A stretch of DNA of 64,000 bases from Hyphomicrobiales bacterium (GCA_900465665.1 UBJO01000034.1:1-64000); one strand, 5' to 3'; shown: positions 1 through 10,983, numbered from the stretch's first letter. Notes: a model not told the origin generated them from the letters alone. Made by a program: numbers and translations.

Positions 1-40
1 CCCCCTTGTGGGGGAGATGTCCGGCAGGACAGAGGGGGGT
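1..40. repeat. Palindromic intergenic repeat, family A, copy 1
   Basis: This GC-rich element (C-run, TTGTG, GGGGGAGATG, TCCGGCAGGACA, G-run) recurs nearly identically at 49987-50031 and, inverted, at 49884-49927. It can fold on itself through the C-run and G-run. The resemblance to RIME-type rhizobial intergenic elements is my inference. The left edge is cut by the window start. It can be read in frame with the following gene and creates a false N-terminal extension there. Confidence 0.75.
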
Positions 41-73
41 AACACGCCCCCTGCGCTAACGAAGGAGCATGCG

Positions 74-442
74 ATGACCCATGCCCCCGTTCCCCCGCAG
101 CGCCGGGCCAATGCCAAGCGCATGCGCAAGGCGCTGACCGAAGCTGAACTGAAGCTCTGGAACGAACTGCGCGCCCACAGGCTGATGGGCCTCGGCTTTC
201 GCAGACAGGTCCCGGTCGCAGGCTTCATCGTCGATTTCGCCTGCCCCCAACATCGGCTGATCATCGAGATCGATGGCTCGCAACATGCGCGCGAACCGAA
301 CGCTGAGCATGACGAAGCGAGGACACATCGCCTCGAAGCGGACGACTGGACAGTTCTGCGCTTCTGGAACGACGACGTCCTGCACGACATCGACAATGTC
401 TGCCTGCATATCCTGACAATCATAGGAAGGCACAGCTCATGA
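74..442 (+). CDS. DUF559 family endonuclease-like protein
   Basis: This 122-aa protein resembles the DUF559 family, a PD-(D/E)XK-like fold related to very-short-patch repair (Vsr-like) nucleases. The central block shows an Asp in FIVDFAC (D54) and IEIDGSQH (E65, D67), which are the likely metal-binding residues. I chose the ATG at 74 because GAAGGAG lies 7 bases upstream. An upstream in-frame start exists but would translate the family A repeat. The stop overlaps the next ATG (ATGA), so it is probably translated with the GFA genes. No methyltransferase lies beside it, so a restriction role is not supported. The substrate is unknown. Confidence 0.8.
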   Translation: MTHAPVPPQRRANAKRMRKALTEAELKLWNELRAHRLMGLGFRRQVPVAGFIVDFACPQHRLIIEIDGSQHAREPNAEHDEARTHRLEADDWTVLRFWNDDVLHDIDNVCLHILTIIGRHSS

Positions 443-914
443 CCTCAACCTACACCGGCGGCTGCCAGTGCGGCGCGATCCGTTTCCGGGTCCGGGGGAC
501 GCTCAAGGACTCCTCGATCTGTCATTGCCGCATGTGCCAGAAGGCCTTCGGTGCCTACTATGCGCCGCTGGTATCGGTGCGTGGCGCCGAGCTTGAATGG
601 ACGCGGGGCGAGCGGAAGCGGTTTCAATCGTCCAACGTCGTCGAGCGCGGCTTCTGCGCTGATTGCGGCACGCCGCTCACCTATGAGGCGCCGGATGGGA
701 TTGCGATTGCCGCCGGTGCCTTCGACGATCCCTCGGCGCTGCCGCCCATTATCCAGTTCGGCACCGAGCGCAAGATCGATTTCGTCGACCACCTGCACGA
801 ACTGCCGGCGCGGGTGACCGAAGACGATGCCGAGGCAGCACCTTTCGTGCTCGATCTCGTTTCCTACCAACACCCCGACCACGACACGGCCGAATGGCCA
901 TCTGGAGCATCATC

Positions 915-918
<4 letters not shown>
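439..918 (+). CDS. GFA family (CENP-V/GFA domain) zinc protein, copy 1
   Basis: This 159-aa protein belongs to the family of glutathione-dependent formaldehyde-activating enzyme Gfa. The cysteine ligands are visible as CQC (C9, C11), CHCRMC (C28, C30, C33) and CADC (C73, C76), enough for the two zinc sites of the fold. Members are often annotated as formaldehyde-glutathione synthases, but most are uncharacterised, so I assign only the family. Start and stop both sit in 4-base ATGA overlaps with the neighbours, indicating translational coupling. It is followed by a paralogue of almost the same size. Confidence 0.88.
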
Positions 919-2347
<1,429 letters not shown>

Positions 2348-2387
2348 GGGAACTGCGGGTGAGGAGCTGAGGCAACTGTGCCCGCGG

Positions 2388-2541
2388 CCCCTCATCCGCC
2401 TGCCGGCACCTTCTCCCCGTTGGGGAGAAGAGACGTGATGCACCGACGTCGCTCCAACGGTACCGTCGCTCGATGAGCGAGGGATATCAACGAGTCTCTT
2501 CTCCCCCACGGGGAGAAGGTGGCGGCAGCCGGATGAGGGGG
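2388..2541. repeat. Long palindromic intergenic repeat, family B, copy 1
   Basis: Two arms of about 45 bases, beginning CCCCTCATCCG and containing CACCTTCTCCCCG, are inverted copies of each other (about 2388-2433 and 2490-2541). They enclose a centre that also folds into small hairpins. A second element with the same left arm and a different centre lies at 48791-48907. The mosaic design resembles RIME elements of rhizobia. It fills most of the 247-base gap between pip and cimA. Confidence 0.8.
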
Positions 2542-2594
2542 CTTCCGCACAACGCTGAACTTTACAACACACCCGGCCACCGGGAGGAACAGAC

Positions 2595-4208
2595 ATGAAA
2601 GACCGTATCTATCTCTTCGACACCACGCTGCGCGACGGACAGCAGACGCCGGGCATCGATTTTTCCGTCGAGGACAAGATCGCCATCGCCACCATGCTCG
2701 ACGAGTTCGGGCTGGACTATATCGAGGGCGGATATCCGGGTGCCAACCCGACGGATACGGCTTTCTTTAACGAAAAGCGCACCCGCAACGCCTCCTTCGT
2801 CGCCTTCGGCATGACCAAGCGCGCGGGCGTTTCGGCTTCTAACGATCCGGGGCTCACCGGTCTCCTGCAGGCAAAGAGCGACGCGGTCTGTCTCGTCGCC
2901 AAGAGCTGGGACTATCACGTCAAGGTCGCGCTCGGCTGTTCCAACGAGGAGAACCTCGAGAGCATCTCGGAAAGCGTCAACGCCGTGGTCGCGGCGGGCA
3001 AGGAGGCGATGGTCGATTGCGAGCATTTCTTCGACGGCTACAAGGCCAACCCTCAGTATGCGCTCGCCTGCGCCAAGGCGGCCCATGATGCCGGCGCGCG
3101 GTGGGTCGTGCTTTGCGACACCAACGGCGGCACGCAGCCGCCCGAGATCCGCGCGATCGTCGAGGCGGTGATCGCATCCGGCGTTCCCGGGCACTGTCTT
3201 GGCATCCATGCCCACAATGATACCGGCCAGGCGGTCGCCAATTCGCTGGCCGCAGTCGAGGCCGGCGTACGGCAGATCCAGGGCACCCTCAACGGCATCG
3301 GCGAGCGCTGCGGCAATGCCAATCTGGTGACGCTGATCCCGACGCTGGCGCTGAAGGAGACTTACTCCTCACGCTTCACGACCGCCATCGACCCCGAACG
3401 TCTTCTCAACCTGACGCGGCTGTCGCATGCTTTCGACGAACTGCTGAACCGTTCGCCCGATCACCAGATGCCCTATGTCGGCGCATCCGCCTTCGCGACC
3501 AAGGCCGGCATCCATGCTTCCGCGCTCCTGAAGGACCCGCGCACCTACGAGCATGTGACGCCCGAGAGCGTCGGCAACTTCCGCAAGGTCATGGTGTCGG
3601 ACCAGGGTGGCAAGGCGAATTTCATCAACGCGCTGAAGCGTCGCGGCATCGAGGTGGGCAAGGACGACCCGAAGCTCGACCGGCTGATCTCGCTCGTCAA
3701 GGAGCGCGAGGCCTCCGGCTACGCCTATGAAGGTGCGGATGCCAGCTTCGAGTTGCTCGCCCGCCGCACGCTCGGCACGATCCCCGAGTTCTTCTCGGTC
3801 GAGGGTTTCCGGGTGATGGTCGAGCGGCGCTTCGATTCGCATGGCAAGGTGAAGATCGTTTCAGAGGCAGTCGTGAAGCTCGGCGTCGATGGCCAGACCA
3901 TCATGTCGGTTGCGGAAGGCGATGGCCCGGTCAACGCGCTCGACCTCGCGCTGCGCAAGGATTTCGGCAAGTACCAGCACGAAATCGACGATCTGGTTCT
4001 TGCCGACTTCAAGGTGCGTATTCTCAATGGCGGCACGGAAGCGATTACCCGCGTGCTCATCGAATCCACCGACAGCGACGGCGTGCGCTGGTGGACGGTC
4101 GGCGTGTCGGAGAACATCATCGACGCCTCGTTCCAGGCGCTGATGGATTCGGTCATCTACAAGCTGATGAAGAACCGACAGCTGGCGGGCAAGATCGCGG
4201 CCGAATAG
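2595..4208 (+). CDS. cimA: (R)-citramalate synthase
   Basis: This 537-aa enzyme of the DRE-TIM metallolyase family condenses pyruvate and acetyl-CoA to citramalate, the threonine-independent entry to isoleucine synthesis. The N-terminus has the signature FDTTLRDGQQTPG (residues 8-20), and a metal-binding GIHAHNDTG lies near residue 205. The C-terminal 150 residues form a LeuA-type dimerisation/regulatory domain. IEGGYPGANP and the length over 500 aa favour CimA over 2-isopropylmalate synthase. GGGAGG lies 7 bases upstream of the ATG. It faces the next gene with a 6-base gap. Feedback inhibition by isoleucine is known in the family but not deducible here. Confidence 0.92.
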   Translation: MKDRIYLFDTTLRDGQQTPGIDFSVEDKIAIATMLDEFGLDYIEGGYPGANPTDTAFFNEKRTRNASFVAFGMTKRAGVSASNDPGLTGLLQAKSDAVCLVAKSWDYHVKVALGCSNEENLESISESVNAVVAAGKEAMVDCEHFFDGYKANPQYALACAKAAHDAGARWVVLCDTNGGTQPPEIRAIVEAVIASGVPGHCLGIHAHNDTGQAVANSLAAVEAGVRQIQGTLNGIGERCGNANLVTLIPTLALKETYSSRFTTAIDPERLLNLTRLSHAFDELLNRSPDHQMPYVGASAFATKAGIHASALLKDPRTYEHVTPESVGNFRKVMVSDQGGKANFINALKRRGIEVGKDDPKLDRLISLVKEREASGYAYEGADASFELLARRTLGTIPEFFSVEGFRVMVERRFDSHGKVKIVSEAVVKLGVDGQTIMSVAEGDGPVNALDLALRKDFGKYQHEIDDLVLADFKVRILNGGTEAITRVLIESTDSDGVRWWTVGVSENIIDASFQALMDSVIYKLMKNRQLAGKIAAE

Positions 4209-4214
4209 GAACGC

Positions 4215-5090
4215 TCAATGAAGCGCGGCCATGACGAGGCCCCAGCGCTCTTGCGAGTACCACTCCTGCTCGGTCTTGACCGCATTCCAGCGCAGCGCGT
4301 GAATGCGGTTGAGCCCGCCGGCGTGGAAGGCGCGATCGAGCGCGGCGTAGGTCGAGAGTTCGCCCGAGATCCCCTCGCCCCAGACGAAATTGACCGGCTG
4401 CAGGAAGCGGGCGCTCAATTCATCCCCCTCCCTGCCGATGAGGAAGAAGGCGGCCTGCGACGTGACGCCGAGCAAGCGGCCTTCGGCACCCATGGCGGGC
4501 GTGCCAAGCGGAAACAGCAGGCGCCCACCTGTCGCGAGCTTGTCGATCCAGGGTTCGGCGGGGTGGTGCAGCGCGAAGTTCACGTAGACGGCATCCGCAG
4601 GCTCGCGAGGCCATTCGAGACCGTCTCCTTGAACGACCTCGACATTTGCATATCGCTCAAGATTGCGCCTGGCGTCGCGCGCCAGCTCCGCATCGAACTC
4701 GACGGCCACCACACGGCCGGTCTCGCCGACGATTTCGGCGATGATGGCGGTATAATAGCCGCTGCCAGCGCCGATGTGGCAGACCGTTTCGCCCTTGCGC
4801 AGCGCCAGTCGGTGCAAGGCGCCTGCGTGCAGGCTCGGGCTGCCATTGTTGACCTGGCGATCGGCCTGCAGCGCGAAGAGCAGGTCCTGGTAGAGAACGA
4901 AAGGATCGCTTGAGGGTACCTCGACGTAACGCTTCCCGTCCCGCATCTTCCACGGCGGCGGCCCCAGGAAATCCTCGCGCGACACGGTGGAGAACGCGTT
5001 CAGCAGGTCTTCATCCCGATCGACACCCGCTTTGGCCAGCATTTGCACGGCATAAGCACGGCGGCAGATTTTCAGCTCGGCTTGATCCAC
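4215..5090 (-). CDS. Protein-L-isoaspartate O-methyltransferase-like protein
   Basis: This protein of about 291 aa is a SAM-dependent methyltransferase of the PCMT type. HIGAGSGYYTA is the SAM-binding glycine loop, followed by an acidic strand end (VAVEFD) and VVQGDGLEW. The N-terminal VSREDFLGPP resembles the substrate loop of PCMTs. It is longer than canonical PCMT (about 210 aa) because of a C-terminal extension, so activity on isoaspartate is not certain. I prefer a GTG start at 5090 with AGGA 8 bases upstream. A TTG at 5132 would add 14 residues. It converges with cimA. Confidence 0.75.
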   Translation of the reverse strand: MDQAELKICRRAYAVQMLAKAGVDRDEDLLNAFSTVSREDFLGPPPWKMRDGKRYVEVPSSDPFVLYQDLLFALQADRQVNNGSPSLHAGALHRLALRKGETVCHIGAGSGYYTAIIAEIVGETGRVVAVEFDAELARDARRNLERYANVEVVQGDGLEWPREPADAVYVNFALHHPAEPWIDKLATGGRLLFPLGTPAMGAEGRLLGVTSQAAFFLIGREGDELSARFLQPVNFVWGEGISGELSTYAALDRAFHAGGLNRIHALRWNAVKTEQEWYSQERWGLVMAALH

Positions 5091-5204
5091 GGTTGCATCC
5101 TGATAATTCAGCAATAGCGAATATCGCTTCAATGAAATGAATTGGCCTATTCACGGCCTTTGCGCTAATCGGGTGCCAATCATAAGAACCAATGGAAACA
5201 CCCA

Positions 5205-6119
5205 ATGTCTGCCGATGCAAGCATTCCCCTCGTGAAAAACGAGGACAGTCCGCGTGGCTTCGCCTTCGCGCTTACGGCCTATCTGCTCTGGGGCTTCCTG
5301 CCGATCTACATGAAGGCAGTCGCACATATCTCTCCGGCAGAGGTGATCGCGCATCGCATCCTCTGGTCGCTGCCGCTTGCCGGCATCGTGCTCATCGTGC
5401 TCGGCCGCACGCAGGATATTCGCATCGCGCTGCGCTCTCCGCGCATGCTGGCGATGGCCGCACTCACGGCATCGCTGATCACGGTCAACTGGGGGACCTA
5501 TGTCTGGGCGATCGGCGCCGGGCATTCGCTGGATGCCGCACTCGGCTATTTCATCAATCCGCTGTTCAGTATCTTCCTCGGCGCGGTGGTGCTCAAAGAG
5601 AAGTTGCGGCCGGCGCAGATCGGCGCGATCGTGCTGGCGGGTCTCGCCGTCGTCGTGCTCGCGGTCGATAGCGGCGGCATTCCGTGGATTTCGCTGACGC
5701 TGACCATCTCCTGGGGTCTCTACGCGCTGTTTCGCAAGACCTTGCCGCTCGGACCGAACCAGGGGTTCTTCCTTGAGGTGCTGATCCTCAGCGTCCCGGC
5801 CCTCTTCTACGTCCTCTACCTGGAATTCGGCAGCGGAGCCGGCCATTTCTACCGCACGGGCTGGGCGGATACCGCGCTTCTGCTCGGCTGTGGTTTGATC
5901 ACTGCTGTCCCGCTGATGATCTATGCCAACGGCGCCAAGCTCCTGAAGCTCTCGACGATAGGCATCATGCAATATATTGCGCCAACGATGATCTTCCTGA
6001 TCGCCGTCTTCATCTTCAAGGAGCCGCTCGGCACCGCGCGCATGATTGCCTTCCCGCTGATCTGGGCGGGACTTTTCCTCTATACGTGGTCGATGCTGAG
6101 AGGCAGTCGGGGGCGATAA
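5205..6119 (+). CDS. rarD: RarD-type EamA permease
   Basis: This 304-aa inner-membrane protein has about ten hydrophobic segments arranged as two EamA repeats. It matches the RarD subgroup in its opening (AYLLWGFLPIYMK) and in AHRILWSLP and LGYFINPLFSI. RarD was named from chloramphenicol sensitivity work in Pseudomonas; its substrate is not established. The gene is transcribed alone, divergent from the methyltransferase and convergent with the LOG gene 11 bases downstream. Confidence 0.85.
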   Translation: MSADASIPLVKNEDSPRGFAFALTAYLLWGFLPIYMKAVAHISPAEVIAHRILWSLPLAGIVLIVLGRTQDIRIALRSPRMLAMAALTASLITVNWGTYVWAIGAGHSLDAALGYFINPLFSIFLGAVVLKEKLRPAQIGAIVLAGLAVVVLAVDSGGIPWISLTLTISWGLYALFRKTLPLGPNQGFFLEVLILSVPALFYVLYLEFGSGAGHFYRTGWADTALLLGCGLITAVPLMIYANGAKLLKLSTIGIMQYIAPTMIFLIAVFIFKEPLGTARMIAFPLIWAGLFLYTWSMLRGSRGR

Positions 6120-6130
6120 GCCCCCGCTTA

Positions 6131-6754
6131 TTACAATTTCGAGATAACGGCTTCCTCGCCGTCGCGGTCGCTCGCGACTTCGGCGGCCTGCGCCATGATC
6201 GCCGGGATGATCTCTTCGATAGAGTCGATGACCAGCGGCTGCACCCGGTGGGCGGTGTGGATGAAGCCCTCGTCCGTCATGTGGCGCAGGAGCTCCATCA
6301 TCGGGTCCCAGAAGCCGTTGATGTTGGCGAAGATCATCGGCTTCTCGTGACGGCCGAGCTGCGCCCAGGTCATGATCTCGATGATTTCCTCCAGCGTGCC
6401 GATGCCGCCCGGAAGCGCCACGAAGGCATCCGAGCGCTCGAACATCGTGTGTTTGCGCGCATGCATGTCAGGCGTTACAATCAACTCGTTGAGCTGGCCG
6501 AGGGAGTGGCGGGTCGCCTCCATGTCGATCAGGAATTCGGGAATGATGCCGGTCACCTGACCGCCGTTCGAGAGCGTACCGCTCGCAACCGCCCCCATGA
6601 TCCCCTTGGTGCCGCCGCCATAGATCAGGCGCAGGCCGTAATCGGCGATCTCCTTGCCTAGCGCGCGGCCGGCGGCCATGTGGCTTGGGTCGCTGCCGGG
6701 GCGCGAACCGCAATAGACACAGATGGAGCGAATGGAATGAGATTGATCTGTCAT
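6131..6754 (-). CDS. LOG family (cytokinin riboside 5'-monophosphate phosphoribohydrolase-like) protein
   Basis: This protein of about 207 aa is of the LOG/TIGR00730 family. It shows the nucleotide-binding motif PGGIGTLEE (residues 115-123), the arginine-lysine pair in MHARKHTM, and YGGGTKGIMG. Characterised members hydrolyse cytokinin nucleotides or AMP to the base plus ribose 5-phosphate. In plant-associated bacteria the family is often discussed in relation to cytokinin, but a housekeeping nucleotide role is equally possible. An upstream in-frame start at 6766 adds four residues. It is monocistronic. Confidence 0.85.
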   Translation of the reverse strand: MTDQSHSIRSICVYCGSRPGSDPSHMAAGRALGKEIADYGLRLIYGGGTKGIMGAVASGTLSNGGQVTGIIPEFLIDMEATRHSLGQLNELIVTPDMHARKHTMFERSDAFVALPGGIGTLEEIIEIMTWAQLGRHEKPMIFANINGFWDPMMELLRHMTDEGFIHTAHRVQPLVIDSIEEIIPAIMAQAAEVASDRDGEEAVISKL

Positions 6755-6909
6755 GGGAGCAAACAACTATTCTCTCTGGGTCCAGTCAAGAAAAATGACG
6801 GAAAACATACATCTTACATTTGCCCGGCTACTTTGACTGCTTGTGCAAAGCAACGGGAATCGCTAGCAATTTCAGGAAGTCTGGCAAGATTGCCGCTTGG
6901 GGAGACCTG

Positions 6910-8895
6910 ATGATGAAAAACCGTGCCGGCTTGCTGGCCCTTGCAGTGCTTGTAATCGCAATTCTGTTGATGGTCTTTGTCGTCATGCCCCGTATCGGTG
7001 GCGATGCCGGCAAGGTCGGTGACGCAATCAATCAGGCAAGCTCCGAGGTCAAGAAAACCGTAACCGAATCCGCCAAGACCTCGCGTCCGTCGGCGCCCGA
7101 CGATGCCGCGACCGCTCAGAAGCTCGGCGGCCTGACGACGGCAGCCGGACAGGCACTTGGCGAACTTAAGGCGCTGTTTGCCGACGGCAAGGGCCCGACG
7201 GACGACGTTTTCGCAAGCGCCAAGACGAAGACGATCGGCGCGCTTCAGGCACTCGCCGATTTCGCGACCCCCGAGGGTACCAACCCGATCACCACGGCTG
7301 CGATCGACAAGGCCAAGGCCGGCGCCGCCAAGGCGCTCTCCATCATCCAGTCGCTGCCCGAAAACATCGCCGACGCAGCAGCCGCGATTGCACGTGCCGA
7401 AGCGGCCCTAACGGGCGCGCCGGAGCCCGCGGCACCTCAGACGCAGGACAACGCGGCCGCGCCGGTTGCCGAAGGTCCGAAGCTGCCGACCTTCGATGTA
7501 TTGCGCGTCGAGCCAGACGGCTCCACCGTCATCGCCGGTTCCGCCGAGCCGAACAGCAAGCTTGAAATCCTCGATGGCGACAAGGTGCTGATGGGTACGG
7601 ATGTCGGCGACAATGGCGATTTCGTCGCGGTTCTCGACAATCCGCTTGCCGCCGGCGACCACCAGCTGCAGCTTCGCGCGACTGCCAAGGACGGCAAGGT
7701 CACGACCTCGGAAGAGATCGCCACGATTTCGATCCCCAAGGACGGCAATGCATCGCAGCTGCTCGCCATGGTCTCCAAGCCGGGTGCCGCCAGCCGCATC
7801 ATCACCGCTCCCGGTGTAACGCCTCCGGCAGCCGCCAACGACACTGCCGCGACCGACCAGGCCTCGGCAGCGCCGCAGGCACAGGCTCCAGCGACATCAG
7901 AGACGGCAACCGCCCCGGCTATGGCAGCCGCACCGGCTGATGTCCGTGTCAATGCCGTCGAAATCGAAGGCGACAAGATCTTCGTCGCCGGCACCGCGAA
8001 GCCTCAGGCCAACGTGTTCGGCTATGCCGACGACAAGCTGATCGGCAAGGCCAAGGCCGGCGCGGATGGACACTTCGTCATCGACGGCGTGATGCCGCTT
8101 GCCGTCGGCGACCACAAGATTCGCGTCGACGTCGTCGATGCGGCCGGCAAGGTGCTGGTTCGCGCTTCGGTCAACTTCAACCGCCCTGAAGGCAACCAGG
8201 TCACGGTGGCGGCGCAGTCCGGCACGCCCACGGGCAACGCGGCGACGCCGATGGTCTCGCTCGACGAAGGCGCGCTCGGCAAGCTGAAGAACGATGCGGC
8301 CAAGGCATTCGCGCTTCTGAGCGGCCTGTTCAGCGACGGCAAGGTGCCCGGCAACGAGCAGCTCGCCGCCGCCCGCTCGGCCAACGAGTTCGCGCTGAAG
8401 TCGATCGTCGATTTCCGTGCAGCTGCCGATGCGACAACCGACTTCAAGGAGCGGGTCACCACCGCTTCGATGAAGGCAAGCGATGCGCTGAAGCTGCTGC
8501 AATCGCTGCCGCGCGACGCCAGCTCGGTCGGCGCCGCACTCGCCAAGCTCGGTCAGATGGTGGCCGATATGACGGCACCGCCGGCTGCACCCGCGGCACC
8601 GGCTGCCCCTGCAAACGAGGTTGCTAGCGGCGATGCCGGTCCCGCAACCATCGAGCAGGCGCCGCTGCAGGAAAGCAAGGAAACCGTGATCATTCGCCGT
8701 GGCGATACGCTGTGGCAGATCTCGCGCCGCATCTATGGCGCGGGCGTGCGCTACACGACGATCTACGTCGCCAACGAGGACAAGATCGTCAATCCCGACC
8801 GCATTCTGCCGGGCCAGGTCTTCGGCCTTCCGAAGGACGCCTTGCCAAACGCAGAAGAGATGCACCGCAAGCGTCTTTCGGGCGAGCATCTCTAG
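6910..8895 (+). CDS. Membrane-anchored LysM protein with mirror-image internal repeats
   Basis: This 661-aa protein starts at ATG 6910, preceded by GGGGAGA. Residues 7-26 form one transmembrane helix, so the rest should lie in the periplasm. The body has repeat A (about 71-165, helical, with SIIQSLP), beta-rich repeat B (194-277, IAGSAEPN...AAGDHQLQ), repeat B' (344-426, VAGTAKPQ...AVGDHKIR), repeat A' (455-553, KLLQSLP), a Pro/Ala linker and a C-terminal LysM domain (592-643, RRGDTLWQISRRIYG). The B units look like bacterial Ig-like folds. LysM suggests peptidoglycan binding. The function is unknown; structural or envelope-spacer roles are guesses. A terminator follows. Confidence 0.85.
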   Translation: MMKNRAGLLALAVLVIAILLMVFVVMPRIGGDAGKVGDAINQASSEVKKTVTESAKTSRPSAPDDAATAQKLGGLTTAAGQALGELKALFADGKGPTDDVFASAKTKTIGALQALADFATPEGTNPITTAAIDKAKAGAAKALSIIQSLPENIADAAAAIARAEAALTGAPEPAAPQTQDNAAAPVAEGPKLPTFDVLRVEPDGSTVIAGSAEPNSKLEILDGDKVLMGTDVGDNGDFVAVLDNPLAAGDHQLQLRATAKDGKVTTSEEIATISIPKDGNASQLLAMVSKPGAASRIITAPGVTPPAAANDTAATDQASAAPQAQAPATSETATAPAMAAAPADVRVNAVEIEGDKIFVAGTAKPQANVFGYADDKLIGKAKAGADGHFVIDGVMPLAVGDHKIRVDVVDAAGKVLVRASVNFNRPEGNQVTVAAQSGTPTGNAATPMVSLDEGALGKLKNDAAKAFALLSGLFSDGKVPGNEQLAAARSANEFALKSIVDFRAAADATTDFKERVTTASMKASDALKLLQSLPRDASSVGAALAKLGQMVADMTAPPAAPAAPAAPANEVASGDAGPATIEQAPLQESKETVIIRRGDTLWQISRRIYGAGVRYTTIYVANEDKIVNPDRILPGQVFGLPKDALPNAEEMHRKRLSGEHL

Positions 8896-8923
8896 GACAG
8901 ACAAGAATATTGAAGATTACCGG

Positions 8924-8958
8924 GGCCGGCATCGATATGATTGCCGGCCTCTCTTTTC
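8924..8958 (+). terminator. Rho-independent terminator of the LysM gene
   Basis: A GC stem GGCCGGCA / TGCCGGCC (8924-8931 and 8942-8949) is followed by CTCTTTTCCTTT. It starts about 30 bases after the LysM stop codon. Confidence 0.7.
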
Positions 8959-9105
8959 CTTTGATCTTCTTCTGTTGTATTGCTCCGCCCGCAACCCTAT
9001 TTGGCGTTGACGGCGATCATGTCAGGCGGCGACTTTGCGTTGCGCCCTTCCCCTCTTTGCCGGCAACCCGACACTTCCAGGGCCTGACGCGGGCCGGAGA
9101 CATGC

Positions 9106-10983
9106 ATGGCAAACGGCAAGACAGTTTCAGACTCCAATCTGTTGCGGACCCTCTTCAATCTCTGGCCCTACATGTGGCCGACGGGGCGCGGCGATCTGAA
9201 GATGCGGGTCGTCTGGGCATCGGTTTACCTGCTGGTGTCGAAGTTCGTGCTGCTGCTCGTGCCATATTTCTTCAAGTGGTCGACGGATGCGCTGAACGGC
9301 AAGTCTGACCTTCCGGGCAAGGTGCCTGATCTTCTCGTCGGTGCCATCGCGCTCGTCATCGCCTATAACCTCACCCGGCTGATCCAGCTGGCCCTGAACC
9401 AGCTGCGCGACGCGCTGTTTGCGAGCGTCGGCCAGTATGCGGTGCGCCAGCTTGCCTACAAGACCTTCGTGCATATGCACGAGTTGTCGCTGCGCTTTCA
9501 CCTGGAACGCAAGACGGGCGGGCTGTCGCGGATCATCGAGCGCGGCACGAAGGGCATCGAGACGATCGTGCGCTTCACGATCCTGAACTCCGTGCCGACA
9601 CTGATCGAATTCCTGCTCACCGCCATCATCTTCTGGTGGGGCTACGGCTTCTCCTACCTCGCAGTCACGGCCTTCACCGTCTGGGCCTATATCTGGTTCA
9701 CCATCCGCGCCAGCGACTGGCGCATCTCCATCCGCAAGACGATGAACGACAGCGATACCGACGCCAACACCAAGGCGATCGATTCGCTTCTGAACTTCGA
9801 GACGGTCAAATATTTCGGCAACGAGGACATGGAAGCCAAGCGCTTCGATACGTCGATGGCGCGTTACGAGAAGGCGGCGACCAGCGTCTGGACGTCGCTC
9901 GGCTGGCTCAACTTCGGCCAGGGCGTGATCTTCGGCCTCGGCACGACCGTGATGCTCATTCTCTCGGCGCTGGCCGTACAGCGCGGCGAGCAGACCGTCG
10001 GCGACTTCGTCTTCGTCAACGCCATGCTGCTGCAGCTCTCGGTGCCGCTCAATTTCATCGGCTTCGTGTACCGCGAAATCCGCCAGGGCCTGACTGATAT
10101 CGAGCAGATGTTCGATCTGCTCGAAGTGCAGGCCGAGGTGAAGGATGCACCCGATGCCAAGCCGCTGAACATCGAGCAAGGCGCCATCTCGTTCAAGGAC
10201 GTGCATTTCGCCTACGACCCGGCCCGCCCGATCCTGAAGGGCATCTCGTTCGACGTGCCTGCTGGGAAAACGGTGGCGATCGTCGGGCCGTCGGGGGCCG
10301 GCAAGTCGACCATGTCGCGGCTGCTCTATCGCTTCTATGACATCCAGAGCGGGTCGATCACCGTCGACGGCCAGGACGTGCGTGGGGTCACGCAGAAGAG
10401 CCTGCGCACCGCGATCGGCATGGTGCCGCAGGATACCGTGCTCTTCAACGACACCGTTGCCTACAACATCCGCTACGGCCGGCCGTCGGCCACCGAAGCC
10501 GAGGTCAAGACCGCGGCCGAGATCGCGCAGATCGCCCACTTCATCGACCTTCTGCCGGAAGGCTTCAACACCATGGTCGGCGAGCGCGGGTTGAAGCTTT
10601 CGGGCGGCGAGAAGCAGCGCGTGGCCATTGCCCGCACGATCCTGAAGGCCCCGCCAATCCTCATCCTCGACGAGGCGACATCGGCGCTCGACACCACGAC
10701 GGAACGCGAGATCCAGACCGCGCTCGACGTCGTCTCCAAGAACCGCACGACGCTGGTCATCGCCCACCGTCTTTCGACCGTGATCGGCGCCGACGAGATC
10801 ATCGTCTTGAAGGCCGGCGAGATCGCCGAGCGTGGCACCCATGCGGAGCTATTGCTGAAGAACGGCCTCTACGCCTCGATGTGGAGCCGCCAGCGCGAGG
10901 CGACACAGGCCGAGGAACATCTGAAGCAGGTGCGCGAGAACGACGATCTCGGCGTGGTCAATCGGCTGGCACCGGCAACCTAA
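9106..10983 (+). CDS. Atm1/HMT1-type ABC exporter (fused membrane-ATPase half transporter)
   Basis: This 625-aa half transporter acts in the inner membrane as a homodimer. Six transmembrane helices occupy about residues 35-310, and LLNFETVKYFGNE (228-240) is characteristic of the mitochondrial Atm1 / bacterial Atm1 subgroup. The ATPase domain has Walker A GPSGAGKST (near 394), signature LSGGEKQR (near 498) and Walker B ILILDEATSALD. Known bacterial homologues export glutathione conjugates, including metal-glutathione complexes. Substrate here is inferred from family only. GGAG precedes the ATG. psd follows in the same direction after 119 bases. Confidence 0.9.
   Translation: MANGKTVSDSNLLRTLFNLWPYMWPTGRGDLKMRVVWASVYLLVSKFVLLLVPYFFKWSTDALNGKSDLPGKVPDLLVGAIALVIAYNLTRLIQLALNQLRDALFASVGQYAVRQLAYKTFVHMHELSLRFHLERKTGGLSRIIERGTKGIETIVRFTILNSVPTLIEFLLTAIIFWWGYGFSYLAVTAFTVWAYIWFTIRASDWRISIRKTMNDSDTDANTKAIDSLLNFETVKYFGNEDMEAKRFDTSMARYEKAATSVWTSLGWLNFGQGVIFGLGTTVMLILSALAVQRGEQTVGDFVFVNAMLLQLSVPLNFIGFVYREIRQGLTDIEQMFDLLEVQAEVKDAPDAKPLNIEQGAISFKDVHFAYDPARPILKGISFDVPAGKTVAIVGPSGAGKSTMSRLLYRFYDIQSGSITVDGQDVRGVTQKSLRTAIGMVPQDTVLFNDTVAYNIRYGRPSATEAEVKTAAEIAQIAHFIDLLPEGFNTMVGERGLKLSGGEKQRVAIARTILKAPPILILDEATSALDTTTEREIQTALDVVSKNRTTLVIAHRLSTVIGADEIIVLKAGEIAERGTHAELLLKNGLYASMWSRQREATQAEEHLKQVRENDDLGVVNRLAPAT

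Noticed and set aside
2388..2541. CRISPR-like or insertion-sequence interpretation of the palindromic repeats
   Set aside because: There are no regularly spaced direct repeats, cas genes or transposase. The elements are single palindromes in spacers.
9127..10842. Minus-strand frame of 571 codons
   Set aside because: It is the antisense shadow of the Atm1-type transporter.
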